Assembly: GCF_029873635.1 (NCBI RefSeq) | Contig: NC_080428.1 | Coordinates: 65,323,101-65,387,100 of the forward strand | Reading direction: 5' to 3' | From: Malania oleifera | Lineage: Eukaryota > Streptophyta > Magnoliopsida > Santalales > Ximeniaceae | DNA: 64,000 nt | Part shown: one piece after another, positions 22,424 through 34,200 of the stretch | Position numbering within the stretch: position 1 is the stretch's first letter | Layout: each line of letters opens with the position of its first letter | The notes under the pieces: generated by a model | The model's input: the letters and a program-made list of their open reading frames with translations, nothing else | What the model was told of the DNA's origin: nothing | Databases searched by the model: none | Made by a program: the position numbers and the translations under genes

Positions 22424-24075
22424 TGTAATAACCCCAAAAAAAAATTTAAAAAATAATTAAAAATATTAATCAATTAATTGGTTAAACATTATTAAATTAA
22501 TGTATTAAATAAACAAATAAAAATAGTACAAAAAAATAATTATTAACTAATTAATTATTATTAAATTAAATTAATTAATTAAATAAACAAATAAAGGGAA
22601 TAGTGTGGAAAAGAAAAAAATTGAAATAAATATATATAAATACATATATAAGGTTATTATATAATATAAGTTAAAGTAGATATATATATATATATATAAA
22701 ATATTAAAATCATATATATTAAATGTAATAGAATGGATTGGATTTCAATTTGAAATCCAATCCATCTTTTTCAATTTTGAGCCACCTCTCTTCATCTCTC
22801 TCAGCTTCTCTCTGTCCGTCCACTCCTTCGTCTCCGTCTCTCTCTTCTTAAATTTTCAGCGGATATTCGGCTGATCGGGAAACGGAGGTACTGTTAGGTT
22901 CCTAACTTCACCACCGACATTTATATTGGAGCATATTTGTCATGGGAGCAGCGTAGGCACCACTCATAGGGAAATGTATATTTCCTTTAAATCTTTAATT
23001 TCTCCTTAAATCGACGATTAGACACCACCACGGGGTCCTAGTCGTGATCATCGTCATTTTGACGTGAGTAAATTTCCAATTGGGGTTTTCTAGACCCCAC
23101 TCCAAAGTGAGAGTGAGATTTGAAAAATTAGGTAAATTGATTATATTTGAGGGTATAACTATTTATTTGAAATTTATGGCCCTATGAAATATTAAAATAG
23201 TTTTTTATTTAGGGTTGATTTAATGGAATTAGGATTTTTGATTCAGGACTCAGGTGAGCGCCACAGGTATTTTTCGGAATCCCTGTTGGCATAGTTCAAT
23301 AAACCAAGTAAGGGGAAAAATATACATATTAAACCATAATTTTTATGAATTTAATGAAAAATGAATTGTGTTATAGATACGTATATATGTTTAGGTATGA
23401 GTTTAAAATGTTAACCATTTAAATTATGTTTTTCCGAGTTTAGGGCTATTTATTAGATACGTATATGTGAAAATGAACTGATGAAAGTGGAAAATATTTT
23501 TAGGATAATTATGTAAGAAATGAAAGATATTTTCAATATATAAACATTAAATATTGGTTGGCTTATTTTACAAGCAGTGTATGAATTTTATTGTCAAATT
23601 GTGTGGCATGAGTAAATGTAAGTTCTGTGCAAATATATGTTAAATGTATGAGATGCAAACTAAGTAAGGAAAGCATTAAGAATGAAATATGATATGAACC
23701 ATACTACTTGTGTATGTTAATGCAACCATGTAAAACAGTTGAAAGATGTTAGGTAAAACATCTAAAAGATGTTGGGTAAAACAGCTGAAAGATGCTAGGT
23801 AAAACAGCTGAAAGGTGTTGGATAAAACAACTGAAAGATGTTGGATAAAATAGCTGAAAGATGTTAGGTATGTAATGAAATTAAATGAAAATAGATATGA
23901 ATGAAACGAAAATAAAATATGAAATATAAATAATGTAAAATGGGAAATAGTCACTTAAAGTGAAATGAGATGAAATGTTAAAGTTATGAACATGAACATA
24001 TGTGAATGGTTGAATAATGACAAAAAGAATAATGTATTATGACATTAGAAGTATTTATGCTAATAGAACATGTTA

Positions 24076-25480
24076 GTCTAGTAGTATGTCTAGAGGGGGG
24101 GTGAATAGACTTTTTTCCGTGATGTGCTCACTTTCTACAACCACAGAAATCTTACCAAAAGTAAGTGTATAAAATTGTCATGTAAAAAGAAATGTAGAAA
24201 ATATAAATGAGATATGAGAGAAGAAAAGCTTAACACAAAGATATTTACGTGGTTCGGCACCCCGCCTACGTCCATGCCTTAAGACCAACTCAAGGATTTC
24301 CAAAATCCACTATAATCCTCCTTTGGGCGGAGAAGCCAATACACATCAGCTCACAAAGAGCTTCAATAAGGTGCTCACTTAAAGACACCCAAAAACAGCT
24401 CACAAAGAGCCCTTGTTTACGAAAGGTAGATGAAAATTAAATGTAAGCTTGAATACTCCCTTGAGCTAGTTAAACCAATAAAATCCTTACTCAATATCCT
24501 CTGTCAATAGAGTAAATGCAAGACTAAGAGTAGCAAGAAGAGGGCAAGTGAGTTTGTGAGCAAACCCTAGAGATGACAACACCAATGAATGATCTTCTTA
24601 CAATATAATTTCTCTAGGTAGGAAGTAAATGCTATTTACTCCTATTTATACATTAAATGGGCGAGTGCAACGCTGGAGAGCCGTTGGGCATTTATGAATG
24701 TAAGACAAAATTCCAAAACAGCTGTTTGCAACATTTAATGTTTGCTGCTGCCCGACAGTCGTCGACGAAGCCCTGTGTTCGTCGACGAGCTCTTCAGTAA
24801 CTTCATCAACGAAGACCTGTGTTCGTCGATGAGTTGCTGGTTCTAAATTCAAGTACCTCTCGATATATTTTCGTCAACGAGAACCTGTGTTCGTCAACGA
24901 GTCCTTCATGTAATTCGTCGACGACGCTCTGTGTTCGTCGACGAGTTATGGCTCTGAATTCATATGCCCCTCGATATTATTTCGTTGATGAGAGCCATGT
25001 GTTCGTCGACAAAGTTTGTGCTACACTCGTCGACGAAGCCCTGTGTTCGTTGACGAGATCCTTTTTCTTAAAATTTTTGTCCTTTAAGTTTCTAAGAAGG
25101 TTCTTGTCTGTTTGGGAGTTTCTTTATACACTTTTAAATGACTTTACTAGTATTTTGTTGTGTGTGCATGATACGCCCCTTTCTTTCTCTTAGTATTGAG
25201 TTTCACTCTATGTACAAGATATTTACAAGATGATATCTCTCTTATTTTACACACTCATTTTTCAGATGACTTTGTACATTTTTTGTATTGTTCATGAATA
25301 CTTTAAGAGACTTGTACTTCTGGTCATGACGTGAGTTGCTTTGACTGTTTGTTGGTTCAGATGCCATTCTGTATACCTAAAACATATCTTAGAGAAACGT
25401 TAGTGACCTTAAGAGCAGCTAATGGGTTGATAACATCAAAACATAGTAGGAATGAAAGACCTTTAACTATTTGGTCTAAC
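24076..25480. mobile_element. Unclassified 1.4-kb insertion with 11-bp target duplication
   Basis: The insertion is bounded on both sides by AGAACATGTTA (24065-24075 and 25481-25491), and the host LTR reads through correctly when it is removed. It starts GTCTAGTAGTATGTCTAGAG followed by G6, and a TTTACGTGGTTCGGCACC block lies at 24244-24261. It carries an array of CGTCGACGA-like palindromes at 24758-25056. It ends CTATTTGGTCTAAC with no poly(A) tail and no evident terminal inverted repeat. There is no transposase or reverse transcriptase coding sequence. Target-duplication length would fit a Mutator-like or LINE-dependent mechanism; the ends fit neither well. Confidence 0.7.
24758..25056. repeat. 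Array of TCGTCGACGA-type palindromes
   Basis: At least ten perfect or one-to-two-mismatch copies of the 10-bp palindrome TCGTCGACGA occur, mostly in pairs separated by GCCCTGTGT or similar. A larger unit of about 120 bp (two palindromes plus a TTCAAGTACCTCTCGATAT-like stretch) is repeated at least twice. In one frame it reads as repeated FVDE, which is a by-product and not evidence of a protein. Confidence 0.85.
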
Positions 25481-26326
25481 AGAACATGTTATAATTGGGG
25501 CGGGGCATACTCTTTGCCAGAGGGCTTGCTGAGAAAGGCGAGTATGCTAGTAGTATCAAATGTAGCAATAGGCTGCATAACATACTAGGGCAAAGGGAAC
25601 TTACTTGTATGGGTCGGTAGATTTCCCTATCCTTGGGGCCTTCACTAGTAAACCATTGTTTGAACTGTGTGAGTACGAGATCAATCTAACACTAGAGGGC
25701 TTACTGAGTAAGGTGAGTACCCTGATATGCTTCAGTAGTGACCTTCGGGTTACCAAATGTATCAGAGCAGAGGGGTGCTACTTGTATGAGCGAGTAATCA
25801 CCCTTATCCTTAAGTAATCTCGTGGGTAAAATACCTTACATGTATTTGAATAGGATTAGAAAATAGTTTTAGAAATTATAAATGTTAAATATATTGTTTA
25901 TTCCCTTACTGAGATGTGTCTCACCTGAATATGAATTTATCTTTTTCAAGATTTCCTCGAGATCGAGCTTAGAGAGTTCGAGGTTTTATAGCATTTTTGG
26001 GAAATAGAAAGATAAAAGGGTATATTTTTATATTAATTTTGAGATGTATATTTTATGTTTTATGTTTTATGTATTTACGTCTTCAGATAGAAGAATAGTT
26101 GTGAATACTGGTATTTATGGATAATGTTTTGGAGACATGTATATATGTGAGTACATGTGTTGAATAGTTAATTTGGATTATGGATATGAATAGTAAACTC
26201 TGGTATTATATGACTAAGGATTATAATTATGCTTTCCGCTGCGTACATGATATTAGAATGTAGATTATTAGGTAAATGAATGGATTAGTAGCACTCTAGG
26301 CTTATGTAGAGGGTCGAGGCGTTACA

Positions 26327-27059
26327 GATAGTGTCAGAGCAATGTCCAACTGGAAGTGTGATTAAATTCACATCGCCTGGTTATGGAAATATTAGAGTAT
26401 TAGGTTAGGAATGATTTATACCAGAGTATAAGATTGAGTTGCGATTAGGATAGGAATGGGTAGATTAAGATACCATTAGGAATTTTAAGTTGTGTTTCGT
26501 AAGCTTGGGGGTAGAAATCCCTTGATGGTCTTCTATGTTTTTCTGAAGAACTAGTTAGCTTTAGAAAATCGTGGTAAATCCATCAATGGTGATGTTTCCG
26601 AGCAGAGAAATTAGAACTTGGAATTTGAATTCGAAGGTTAGGTTAGTTGATTTGTAGAGGAAAATCTTTGAAGGATAATAATTTAGGTGTTGTGGTTTAA
26701 CAGTTTGTGGTCAACTTGGGTGTTTGATATTTATATTGGAATATATGAGAATGTGTGGTATGAGGTTGGTTAGTTGATTTCAGAGGTTATGGTATCGGGG
26801 GAAACCAGCAGGTACCTGTAGGTAAAGGTGGATCAGCATGAGTGTACTCGTTGATCCTGACTGAGCCAAATAATGTCAGGGGGGCAAGTATAAGTTATGT
26901 TTAAGATAAATGATAGTTTTATTTAATTATGGATAATGTAGAAATTTGTATAATGATATGTATTAGATTGTGTGAGATAGTTAGTTAATAAATTTTAGAA
27001 ATATAAAAAATGATCAAGTAACGAATTTCGAGGATGAAATTCTTTTAAGGAGAGAAGAA
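26327..27059 (+). mobile_element. Internal region of the non-autonomous gypsy element
   Basis: Only 733 bp lie between the two LTRs. The left end has a primer-site-like TAGTGTCAGAGC (26329-26340). The right end has the gypsy-type block GAATTTCGAGGATGAAATTC and a purine run AAGGAGAGAAGAA directly before the 3' LTR. No gag or pol frame is present, so mobilisation would have depended on a related autonomous element. Confidence 0.72.
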
Positions 27060-28200
27060 TGTAATAACCAAATTTTTTTTTTTAAAAATAATTAATTAAA
27101 ATTATTAATCAATTAATTAGTTAAATATTATTAAATTAATATATTAAATAAACTAATAAAAAATAATACGAAAAAAAATAATAATTATTAACTAATTGAT
27201 TATTATTATTAAATTAAATTAATTAATTAAATAAACAGAGAAAAGGAATAGTGTGGAAAAGAAAAAAATTGAAATAAAGATATATAAATACATATATAAG
27301 GTTATTATATAATATAAGTTAAAGTATATATATATATATGTGTATATATATATATATATAATATTAAAATCATATTGAAATCCAATTCATCTTCTTCAAT
27401 TCAGAGTCGCCTCTCTACATCTCTCTCAGCTTCTCTCTGTCCGTCCACTCCTCCGTCTCCGTCTCTCTCTTCTTAATTTTTCGGCGGATATTCGGTTGAT
27501 CGGGAAACGGAAGGTACCATTGGGTTCCTAACTCCGCCACCAACATTTCTAATGGAGCGGATTTATCGTGGGAGCGGCGTGGACACCACTCATAGGAAAA
27601 GGTATATTTCCTCTAAATCCTTAATTTCTCCTTAAATCTGCCGTTAAATTGACGATCAGGCACCACCACGAGATCCTAGTTGTGATCGTCGTCATTTTGA
27701 CGTGAGTAAATTTTCAATTGGGATTTTCTAAACCCCACTCCAAAGGAATGGGATTTGGGAAATTAGGTAAATTAGTTATATTTGAGGGTAAAATTATTTA
27801 TTTGGAATTTATAGCTCTAAGAAATATTAAAATAGTATTTTATTTAGGGTTGATTTAATAGAATTATGATTTTTGATTCAAGACTCAGGTGAGCGCCGCA
27901 GGTATTTTTCAGGGTCCCTATTGACGTAGTTCAAGAAATCATGTAAGTGGAAAAATATATATTGAACCATAATTTTTATGAATTTAATGGAAAATGAATT
28001 ATGTTATATATACGTGTATATGTTTCGGTATGAGTTTAAAATACCAACCATTGAAATTATGTTTTTCCGAATTTAGGGTTGTTTATTAGATATGTATATG
28101 CGAAAATGAACTGACGAAAGTGAAAAATATTTTCAGGATAATTATGTAAGAAATGAAAGGTATTTTCAGTATATAAATATTAAATATTGGTTGACTTATC
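27060..28200 (+). mobile_element. 3' LTR of the non-autonomous gypsy element (truncated)
   Basis: The segment begins TGTAATAACC and matches 22424-23570 closely, including GCCACCAACATTT-like and GTGAGCGCCGCAGGTATTTTTC blocks. The homology stops at 28200 in the middle of the LTR, where sequence of a SIRE-like copia element takes over. The right end of the LTR and any target duplication are lost. Confidence 0.8.
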
Positions 28201-29754
28201 TTTGCTCCACCTTGAAAGAGGAAAATTGCTTTTTAAAAAGGGAAAAAGATGAGCTTTTGGAAAAAAGCTCAAAAAGACCATGTATCTTTTCAAGTAGAAG
28301 TAGGAAATTTGAAAAATCAAATTGTAAATGTTTTAAAAGAAAATACTATTTTGAAAAAGAAAAATGAAAATCATGGTAAAGCCACAAGAGGGAAATAAAA
28401 CTCAAACAAATTCTTAGAAGTTAAAAGAAATAATTTTTCCAAAAAATTTTTGAAAACCTCTTGTAAATCTTGTGGTTATGCCTCCACAAGCAAAAAAAGT
28501 ACAAACAAACAAAGTTTGTTTATATTGTAAAAGAAAGGGTCACATAAGATATTTCTGCCCTTATAGAGGAAATAGAGGCAAACAAAAGAAGTTGGAATGG
28601 GTAGTAAAGAAAATCAACCCATTGGCACCCAAGGAAGAATGGGTACCCAAAGGAAACACGTGATCTTTGAATTGTTGTTTCCTTAGAACCTAGGATTAGG
28701 AAATAAAATTTAGGTAGTTTTGACTAAACCTAGGAAAAATAAAATAAGTGTTGTCTAAGTAAATTTACATAGTGTTATAATTAGAAACACTTATTTTTGT
28801 GGATAGAGCTCAAAGTGTAAAAATCTCAGTTTTGCATTATAAGTTGTTTGATTTCTATGTTGAGAATTTTTAGAGTTTCATGCCAATATTGATAAGTTCA
28901 AATGATAAAATCAATTTGATGCTTTAATTGTATATATGTCATTATTAATTGGTTTTTTTTTTTAAATGTTGGCTATTGTTTATGGGATGACATAGCATGT
29001 GCTCAAAGTTTCTTTTGGAATAACTTTTTGAGTGACAAATGGAAAAATCTTGTTTTTCTCATATGCATTACTAAGGTTTTGAATTCAAAAGCATGCTATG
29101 ATTTGTTTTGATGATATATGCTCTTATTTGGATACATTGGTAGAATATCTAAACATAGCATAACCTATCCCATATATGCAGTTGGGTTTTAGTAGAGCTA
29201 ATCAAAACAAAAAAGTGAAAATTTGCATTGAATGTTTGGTCCAACATCATATGGTATTCATAAGTTTTGAAGGGAGTCATTATTGGCATTTCCAATGTTA
29301 TGGTTTAGCACAATCTTTTGGCATATGTGTCTAGCACACACTCACCTCACCACCATAAAAACTAATATTAAGGGAGAGAAATATTTTTAGAAAAATTATT
29401 TGTACCTCTCTTTTCGAGGATGATCAAAAGGGGAGAAGATTTTTGGTGTCCTTTGTCAAGAAGAATATGTTTGGTATTATGTCTGGGGGAGAAGTGAAAT
29501 GCATGAGAAATGCATGTGGGAGAAATGCATGAAAGTTCAAATTGTCTTTGCTTGTCTTATCTTAAATGAACTTTTCATTTTATGAACTGCATGTTAAGGT
29601 TCCATGGATATGAAATGTTTTTATGCCTTATATGCATAAAGTAAGGGGGAGCAAATGTTAGTCTTATTTATCAATATGCATTATTTGAGAGGGAGCTTTA
29701 AAATATACCCTATAGAGAACACCTTTGGTTTGCCATCATCAAAAAGGGGGAGAG
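28201..29754 (+). pseudogene. SIRE-like copia gag C-terminus and 3' internal region
   Basis: Broken plus-strand frames from 28201 encode a lysine/glutamate-rich coiled-coil-like stretch. A 63-codon piece (28472-28663) then has an intact CCHC knuckle, CLYCKRKGHIRYFC, and ends in WVPKGNT, typical of the end of gag in SIRE/Maximus copia elements. No protease, integrase or RT follows. Non-coding sequence runs to a polypurine stretch AAAAAGGGGGAGAG (29741-29754). The element is truncated at its left side by the junction at 28200. Confidence 0.7.
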
Positions 29755-30890
29755 TGTTAACCTTAGAGGCTACGTGAGCTTAATTGTCTTGTTTTGATAA
29801 TAACAACCCATTAGTGGTTCTAGGTAAGCTTATCTTTGCATATCAAGTTATGGTAATGATAAATACAAATGTAAAGATTAAGTAGATTCTTAATAGGTTA
29901 GACATCATAAAAAATGGGAAGATTGTTAGTCTTGGGGGCTACATAATCATATTTAATATGCTTTGATGATATTAACCTATTTGTTCTTTCTAGTGCATTC
30001 CATCTTGCATATCATGTTTAGTATAGGTTCCAATGACGAATCCATGAAGTACTGGATCAAAAGCAAAGATCGGTCCAAGCAGACGTCAAGTTGGAAAGAT
30101 CAAAAGGACACTCACTCGGAATGGACTCAAACACAACCAATGAAAGCTTAATTGTTAAATTAAATGTAATAAGGGTTGTGTGAGGTAGGAACATTTTGTA
30201 ACTCTTGCGGGTGTGTTTCTTACATGATTTTTGAGTAAGAGTTGAGCAAATTCATGCACACTAGGACACATGAGTTAATAGGATTTCACCTAAAGTTACA
30301 AACTCAACTTTAATAGTTTTCAAAGTTAAAATCAAAGAGTTTGTCAAAATATCCTATACTCAAAAAATATGTTTGCATAAGGGACAAGTTTTCAAACATC
30401 TTGATATTTTGAACATCTTCATACTTAATCCTGATTTTATCAAAATGAGTCTTATGTCCTAAAGGCTCAAAGAAAGTCAAGTACATCTTCAATAAAGGAC
30501 ATACAAGTATATCAGATATCAAAATGGTTTTTCAAATATATTTTTATTAACAAGATATCTTATACTCAAGGGAAAACTCAATTGGATGAGTATTAAACTA
30601 TATTAGACTTAATATATTTCATATAATTTTGTCCAAGGATGTTTAAGTGTTTAAAAGGTTTTTTGGTTGTGTTTAAAACCTCAGTTATGTACTTATCAAA
30701 TTTACTGAACAACCTTTAGTATTTAGGGCATAACTTTTGCTAGAAGAGTTCAAAAAGCACGATCTTGGTGTCTATGGAAGGTTAAGAAAAAAATTCCACA
30801 ACTTTTACGTTGATGACTTTTTCTGATTCAGATAGCTAGTCGACCAGAGTAGGGGACTGGTTGACCAAATTAAGGCAATTTAGAAAACAA
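29755..30890 (+). mobile_element. Copia (SIRE-like) 3' LTR, incomplete
   Basis: The LTR starts TGTTAACCTTAGAGGCTACG right after the polypurine tract. A diverged second copy of tract plus LTR start (GGGAAGATTGTTAGTCTTGG) follows at 29918-29945, about 165 bp downstream, so this junction was duplicated. Two palindrome-like sites TAGTCGACCAG and TGGTTGACCAA lie at 30838-30876. The right end is uncertain. No matching 5' LTR is present in the window. Confidence 0.6.
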
Positions 30891-31020
30891 AATGTAAAAA
30901 CTGAAATAAAACTGAGATAATAATATTATATTATTTCCACCATTCTAAGGTACTTAAATATGTTTCTTCAGAAACATTATTTTATTTTTCTCAATTTGTA
31001 CTCTTCAGGAGTATGATTCC
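30891..31020 (-). mobile_element. Separated piece of the minus-strand copia leader
   Basis: Two short hairpin-forming units (TTTCTTCAGAAA at about 30963-30974 and TACTCTTCAGGAGTA at 31000-31014) are of the same type as the array at 53409-53720. This suggests that the sequence left of 31021 continued into 53376 before the gypsy LTR and its passengers inserted. Small size makes the assignment tentative. Confidence 0.45.
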
Positions 31021-31240
31021 TGTAAAGACCCGAAAAATTATAATTATTTAAAAATTAGGAAAAATAATAAATAGAACAGATAAATAAATAATAAGGGGAA
31101 AATGAAAATTTTTGAAAGAAAGAATAGTAGACCTCATCGATGAATCTCTTGTCCATGTTGACGAGTGTTCTTATAGGGATCGTCGATGAAGTTCAATAAG
31201 AATAGTGGACCTCGTCGATGAATCTCTTGTCCTCGTCGAC
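31021..31240 (+). mobile_element. Start of a gypsy LTR (outer layer of the nest)
   Basis: This begins TGTAAAGACCCG, the common start of gypsy LTRs, and carries CGTCGATGA-like palindromes at 31135-31240. It is cut by the hAT element at 31241, continues at 35447-37568, is cut again by a copia element, and ends near 53375. The continuity is shown by blocks shared in the same order with the LTR at 22424, such as GTGAGCGCCAC, GGGCTTACTGAGTAA and GATCGAGCTTAGAGAGCT. No internal region is attached, so this is a solo LTR or a heavily deleted element. Confidence 0.72.
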
Positions 31241-34200
31241 TAGGCCTGGCAAAACGGGTCATGACCCGTCGGGTCACCCGGATCCGCCCATTTAAAACGG
31301 GTTCGGATTTGAAGAAGTTAACCCGTTTAATATTTGGGCGGGTCATGGGTTAACCCGTTTATAAACGAGTTCTCCGGGTTTGGGCGAGTGACCCGTTATT
31401 TTGAATCGGCTTATTTTATTTCCAGCGCCAGCTTGCCTTCACCCTTCAGCCTTCAGAGACTCACGCTGCAGGAGCCTGCAGTCATAACTTCACGCACACG
31501 GCACATGCCTTGGGCAGTTCGGCCACCCTTCAGGCTTCACGCTTCAGGCTTCACTGCTTCAGCAATTCTCACTTCTCAGTACTCAGTAGACACAGTAAGC
31601 CTGGCAAGACTCAAGAGTCTCAATCAACAAGAAAAAACCCTAAGGGCTCTAAGTCTCTAACCCACGCCAGTGACGCCACGGCTCTCGAGTCTCCACTCTA
31701 GTCTCTCAAGCTCTCACCCTCTCGGCCTCTCCTGAGTCTCCTCATCTCTGACCTCTCAACTCTCAACTCTCACTCTCTGAAATCTCATTCTCAATCCTCT
31801 CCTTTCCTGAATCCTGACTCCTAACTCTCCTCTCCTCTCCTTTGGATCTGGTGCGCTGCAACGTGCCGGACGGCCCCGACCTGTCCTCTCTTGAGTCTCC
31901 TCTCCTCTCCTCTGGTGTGCTGCTACTTGCCGGACCTGCCGGTGCTGTGAGTTGCTCGCGTCGTCGCCTCCAGGTCTCCTCCAGGCTCCACGGACCAGTG
32001 ACCATAGCGACTGTCAGTTACTAACTTACTGTATCAGCTCCAAAGGTGAGTTGCAGAGGTGAGTCAAGATTTTTTTATTTTTTAGGCTCTCTGTATGACT
32101 GTATCTGTTACAGTGTTACTGCCTTACTGTTACTGATTTATTGGCTTGTTGGGTTTCATGGTTGATGCCATGATGGATTTGTGATGAATAAATAGTACAT
32201 AAATAAATAGTAGATAAATAAAATAAATTAAGAAAACAAGAAGGATCCTACCATGTTCAGAAGTTAAGTAGAATGAAAATCAAGTAATAACAAAAGAAAT
32301 CTTTATAATAATGTTTTTTGTGTTTCCCCTACAGAAAATAAAAAAATAATTTGTTGTCACACACACACACACCCAATAACAGATTTGTGTTTATTGTTTA
32401 AATATTTCATTATTTTGTTTATTTTATTATTTTTCGGAGTCTTAACTATTTTTCTTTGTTAGGGAATTAGTCTGGTGTGAAAGCCCAAGACACCCAGCGT
32501 ATCCAAAAAATTATTCTTTGTTAGGGATAATACAAATTGCAAATAATGGATACCATAAACTTGGATTTTGATGATGAGTGTAATATTACTCCATCTTCAG
32601 ATAAATCTGAAAATAACAGTTCTTTTATCAATGATGGCACTAACAAAAAGAGACAACGTAGAAAGACATCAGCTGCTTGGGATGAATTCTATTTGTTACC
32701 TATAGATGTTGATGGAAAACAGAAGGCAAAATGTAAAAAATGTGGGGCTGAATATGTTGCTAATGCTTCAACCCATAGGACGGCAAATTTGAGACGCCAC
32801 ATTAATAATTGTCCATTACGTGATAACTATGATGTGAAGCAGATGCACATGGATTACGGAACCAAACTTCATGCGAAAAAAATTGAGCAAGATGTTTATC
32901 GTGAGAATATGGCAATTGCTGTAATAAAACATTGTTATCCTTTTTCATGGGTTGAGCATGAAGGAAATCAAGATGTGCATAAATATCTTAATCCTGATGT
33001 TAAACCAATTGCTAGGAATACTGCTAAAGCTGATGTATTGAAAATACATAAAAGGGAGAAGAAGAAACTTAAACTTACACTACAGAGTGCTTTTGGTAGA
33101 GTGTGTTTGACTTCTGATTGTTGGTCTTCTCCAACAACTGAAGGATATTTATGCATTACAGTTCATTTTGTGGATGAAAATTGGGTATTGCATAGTAAGA
33201 TTATTAACTTTTCTCACATGCCACCCCCACATTCAGGAGTTGCTTTGTCAGAAAAAACATTTAGTGTATTGAAGGAATGGGGTATTGATAGGAAGATATT
33301 ATCCATCACATTGGATAATGCAACTGTTAATGATAGTATGCAAGATATTCTTTCAAGTCAATTGTCTTTGCAAACACCTTTAGTAAGTGGCGGTGAATAT
33401 TTTCATGTAAGGTGTTGTGCTCATATTTTGAATCTTATTGTTCAAGAAGGTTTAAAAGTGATTGAACGTATTGTGTATAACATTAGAGAAAGTGTCAAGT
33501 ACATTAAGGGTTCAGAAGGAAGAAAACTTAAGTTTGAAGAGTGCATTAAACGAGTTGGTTTACTTGCTTCAATCAGTTTGCGCTTGGATGTACCAACTAG
33601 GTGGAATTCAACTTTCATGATGATAGAAAGTGCACGCATATATCGACGGGCTTTAATTCATTATGCTTTACTTGATGCAAATTATAAGTATTGTCCGTCA
33701 AATGAAGAGTGGAATAGAGCTGAGGTCATTTGCAATTTCTTGAAGCCATTTTACAACATGACAAAACTCTTCTCGGGTTCGGATTATCCTACATCTAATT
33801 TGTATTTTTCAAATATATGGAAAATTCAATTGCATTTACTTGAAACAATGGAAAATCCGGACTGCATTGTTAATGGTATGGCTGCAAAAATGAAAGAGAA
33901 GTTCGATAAATATTGGAAGTGTTATAGTGTTGTTTTGGCATTTGCAATTGTTCTTGATCCTCGTTACAAGCTTCAATTTGTCGAGTTTTGTTACTCAAAG
34001 ATTGATTCATCCACTTCTCGGCAAAAGCTAAATCTCCTTCGTCAAAAGTTGTACTCTCTATTCCAAGATCATGCAAACAAATCAAAATCTTCTTTGGAAT
34101 CTACTGCTCCATCTACTGGGGGTACTGGTGGTAGTGACAATCTCATTAGAGATGAGCTTTCGGTAACTTCATTTATATTTTCTAATTTTTCATTTCTTAT

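Larger units (their letters stand above)
22424..26326 (+). mobile_element. 5' LTR of a gypsy-type element with minimal internal region
   Basis: The LTR begins TGTAATAACC and ends GGCGTTACA. It is followed after two bases by TAGTGTCAGAGC, a mutated version of the tRNA-Met primer-binding site. Its first 1.1 kb is repeated at 27060-28200, including the unusual run of AATTAATT motifs and TCTCTCTGTCCGTCCACTCC. Its later part contains the four blocks also seen in the LTR at 31021, such as GGGCTTACTGAG and GATCGAGCTTAGAGAG. A 1405-bp unrelated segment (24076-25480) splits it; without this the LTR is about 2.5 kb. Confidence 0.8.

Noticed and set aside
24819..25193. Open frame with repeated FVDE-like peptides
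   Set aside because: The peptide repeat is the direct translation of the TCGTCGACGA palindrome array. The frame has no domain and lies within a non-coding insertion.
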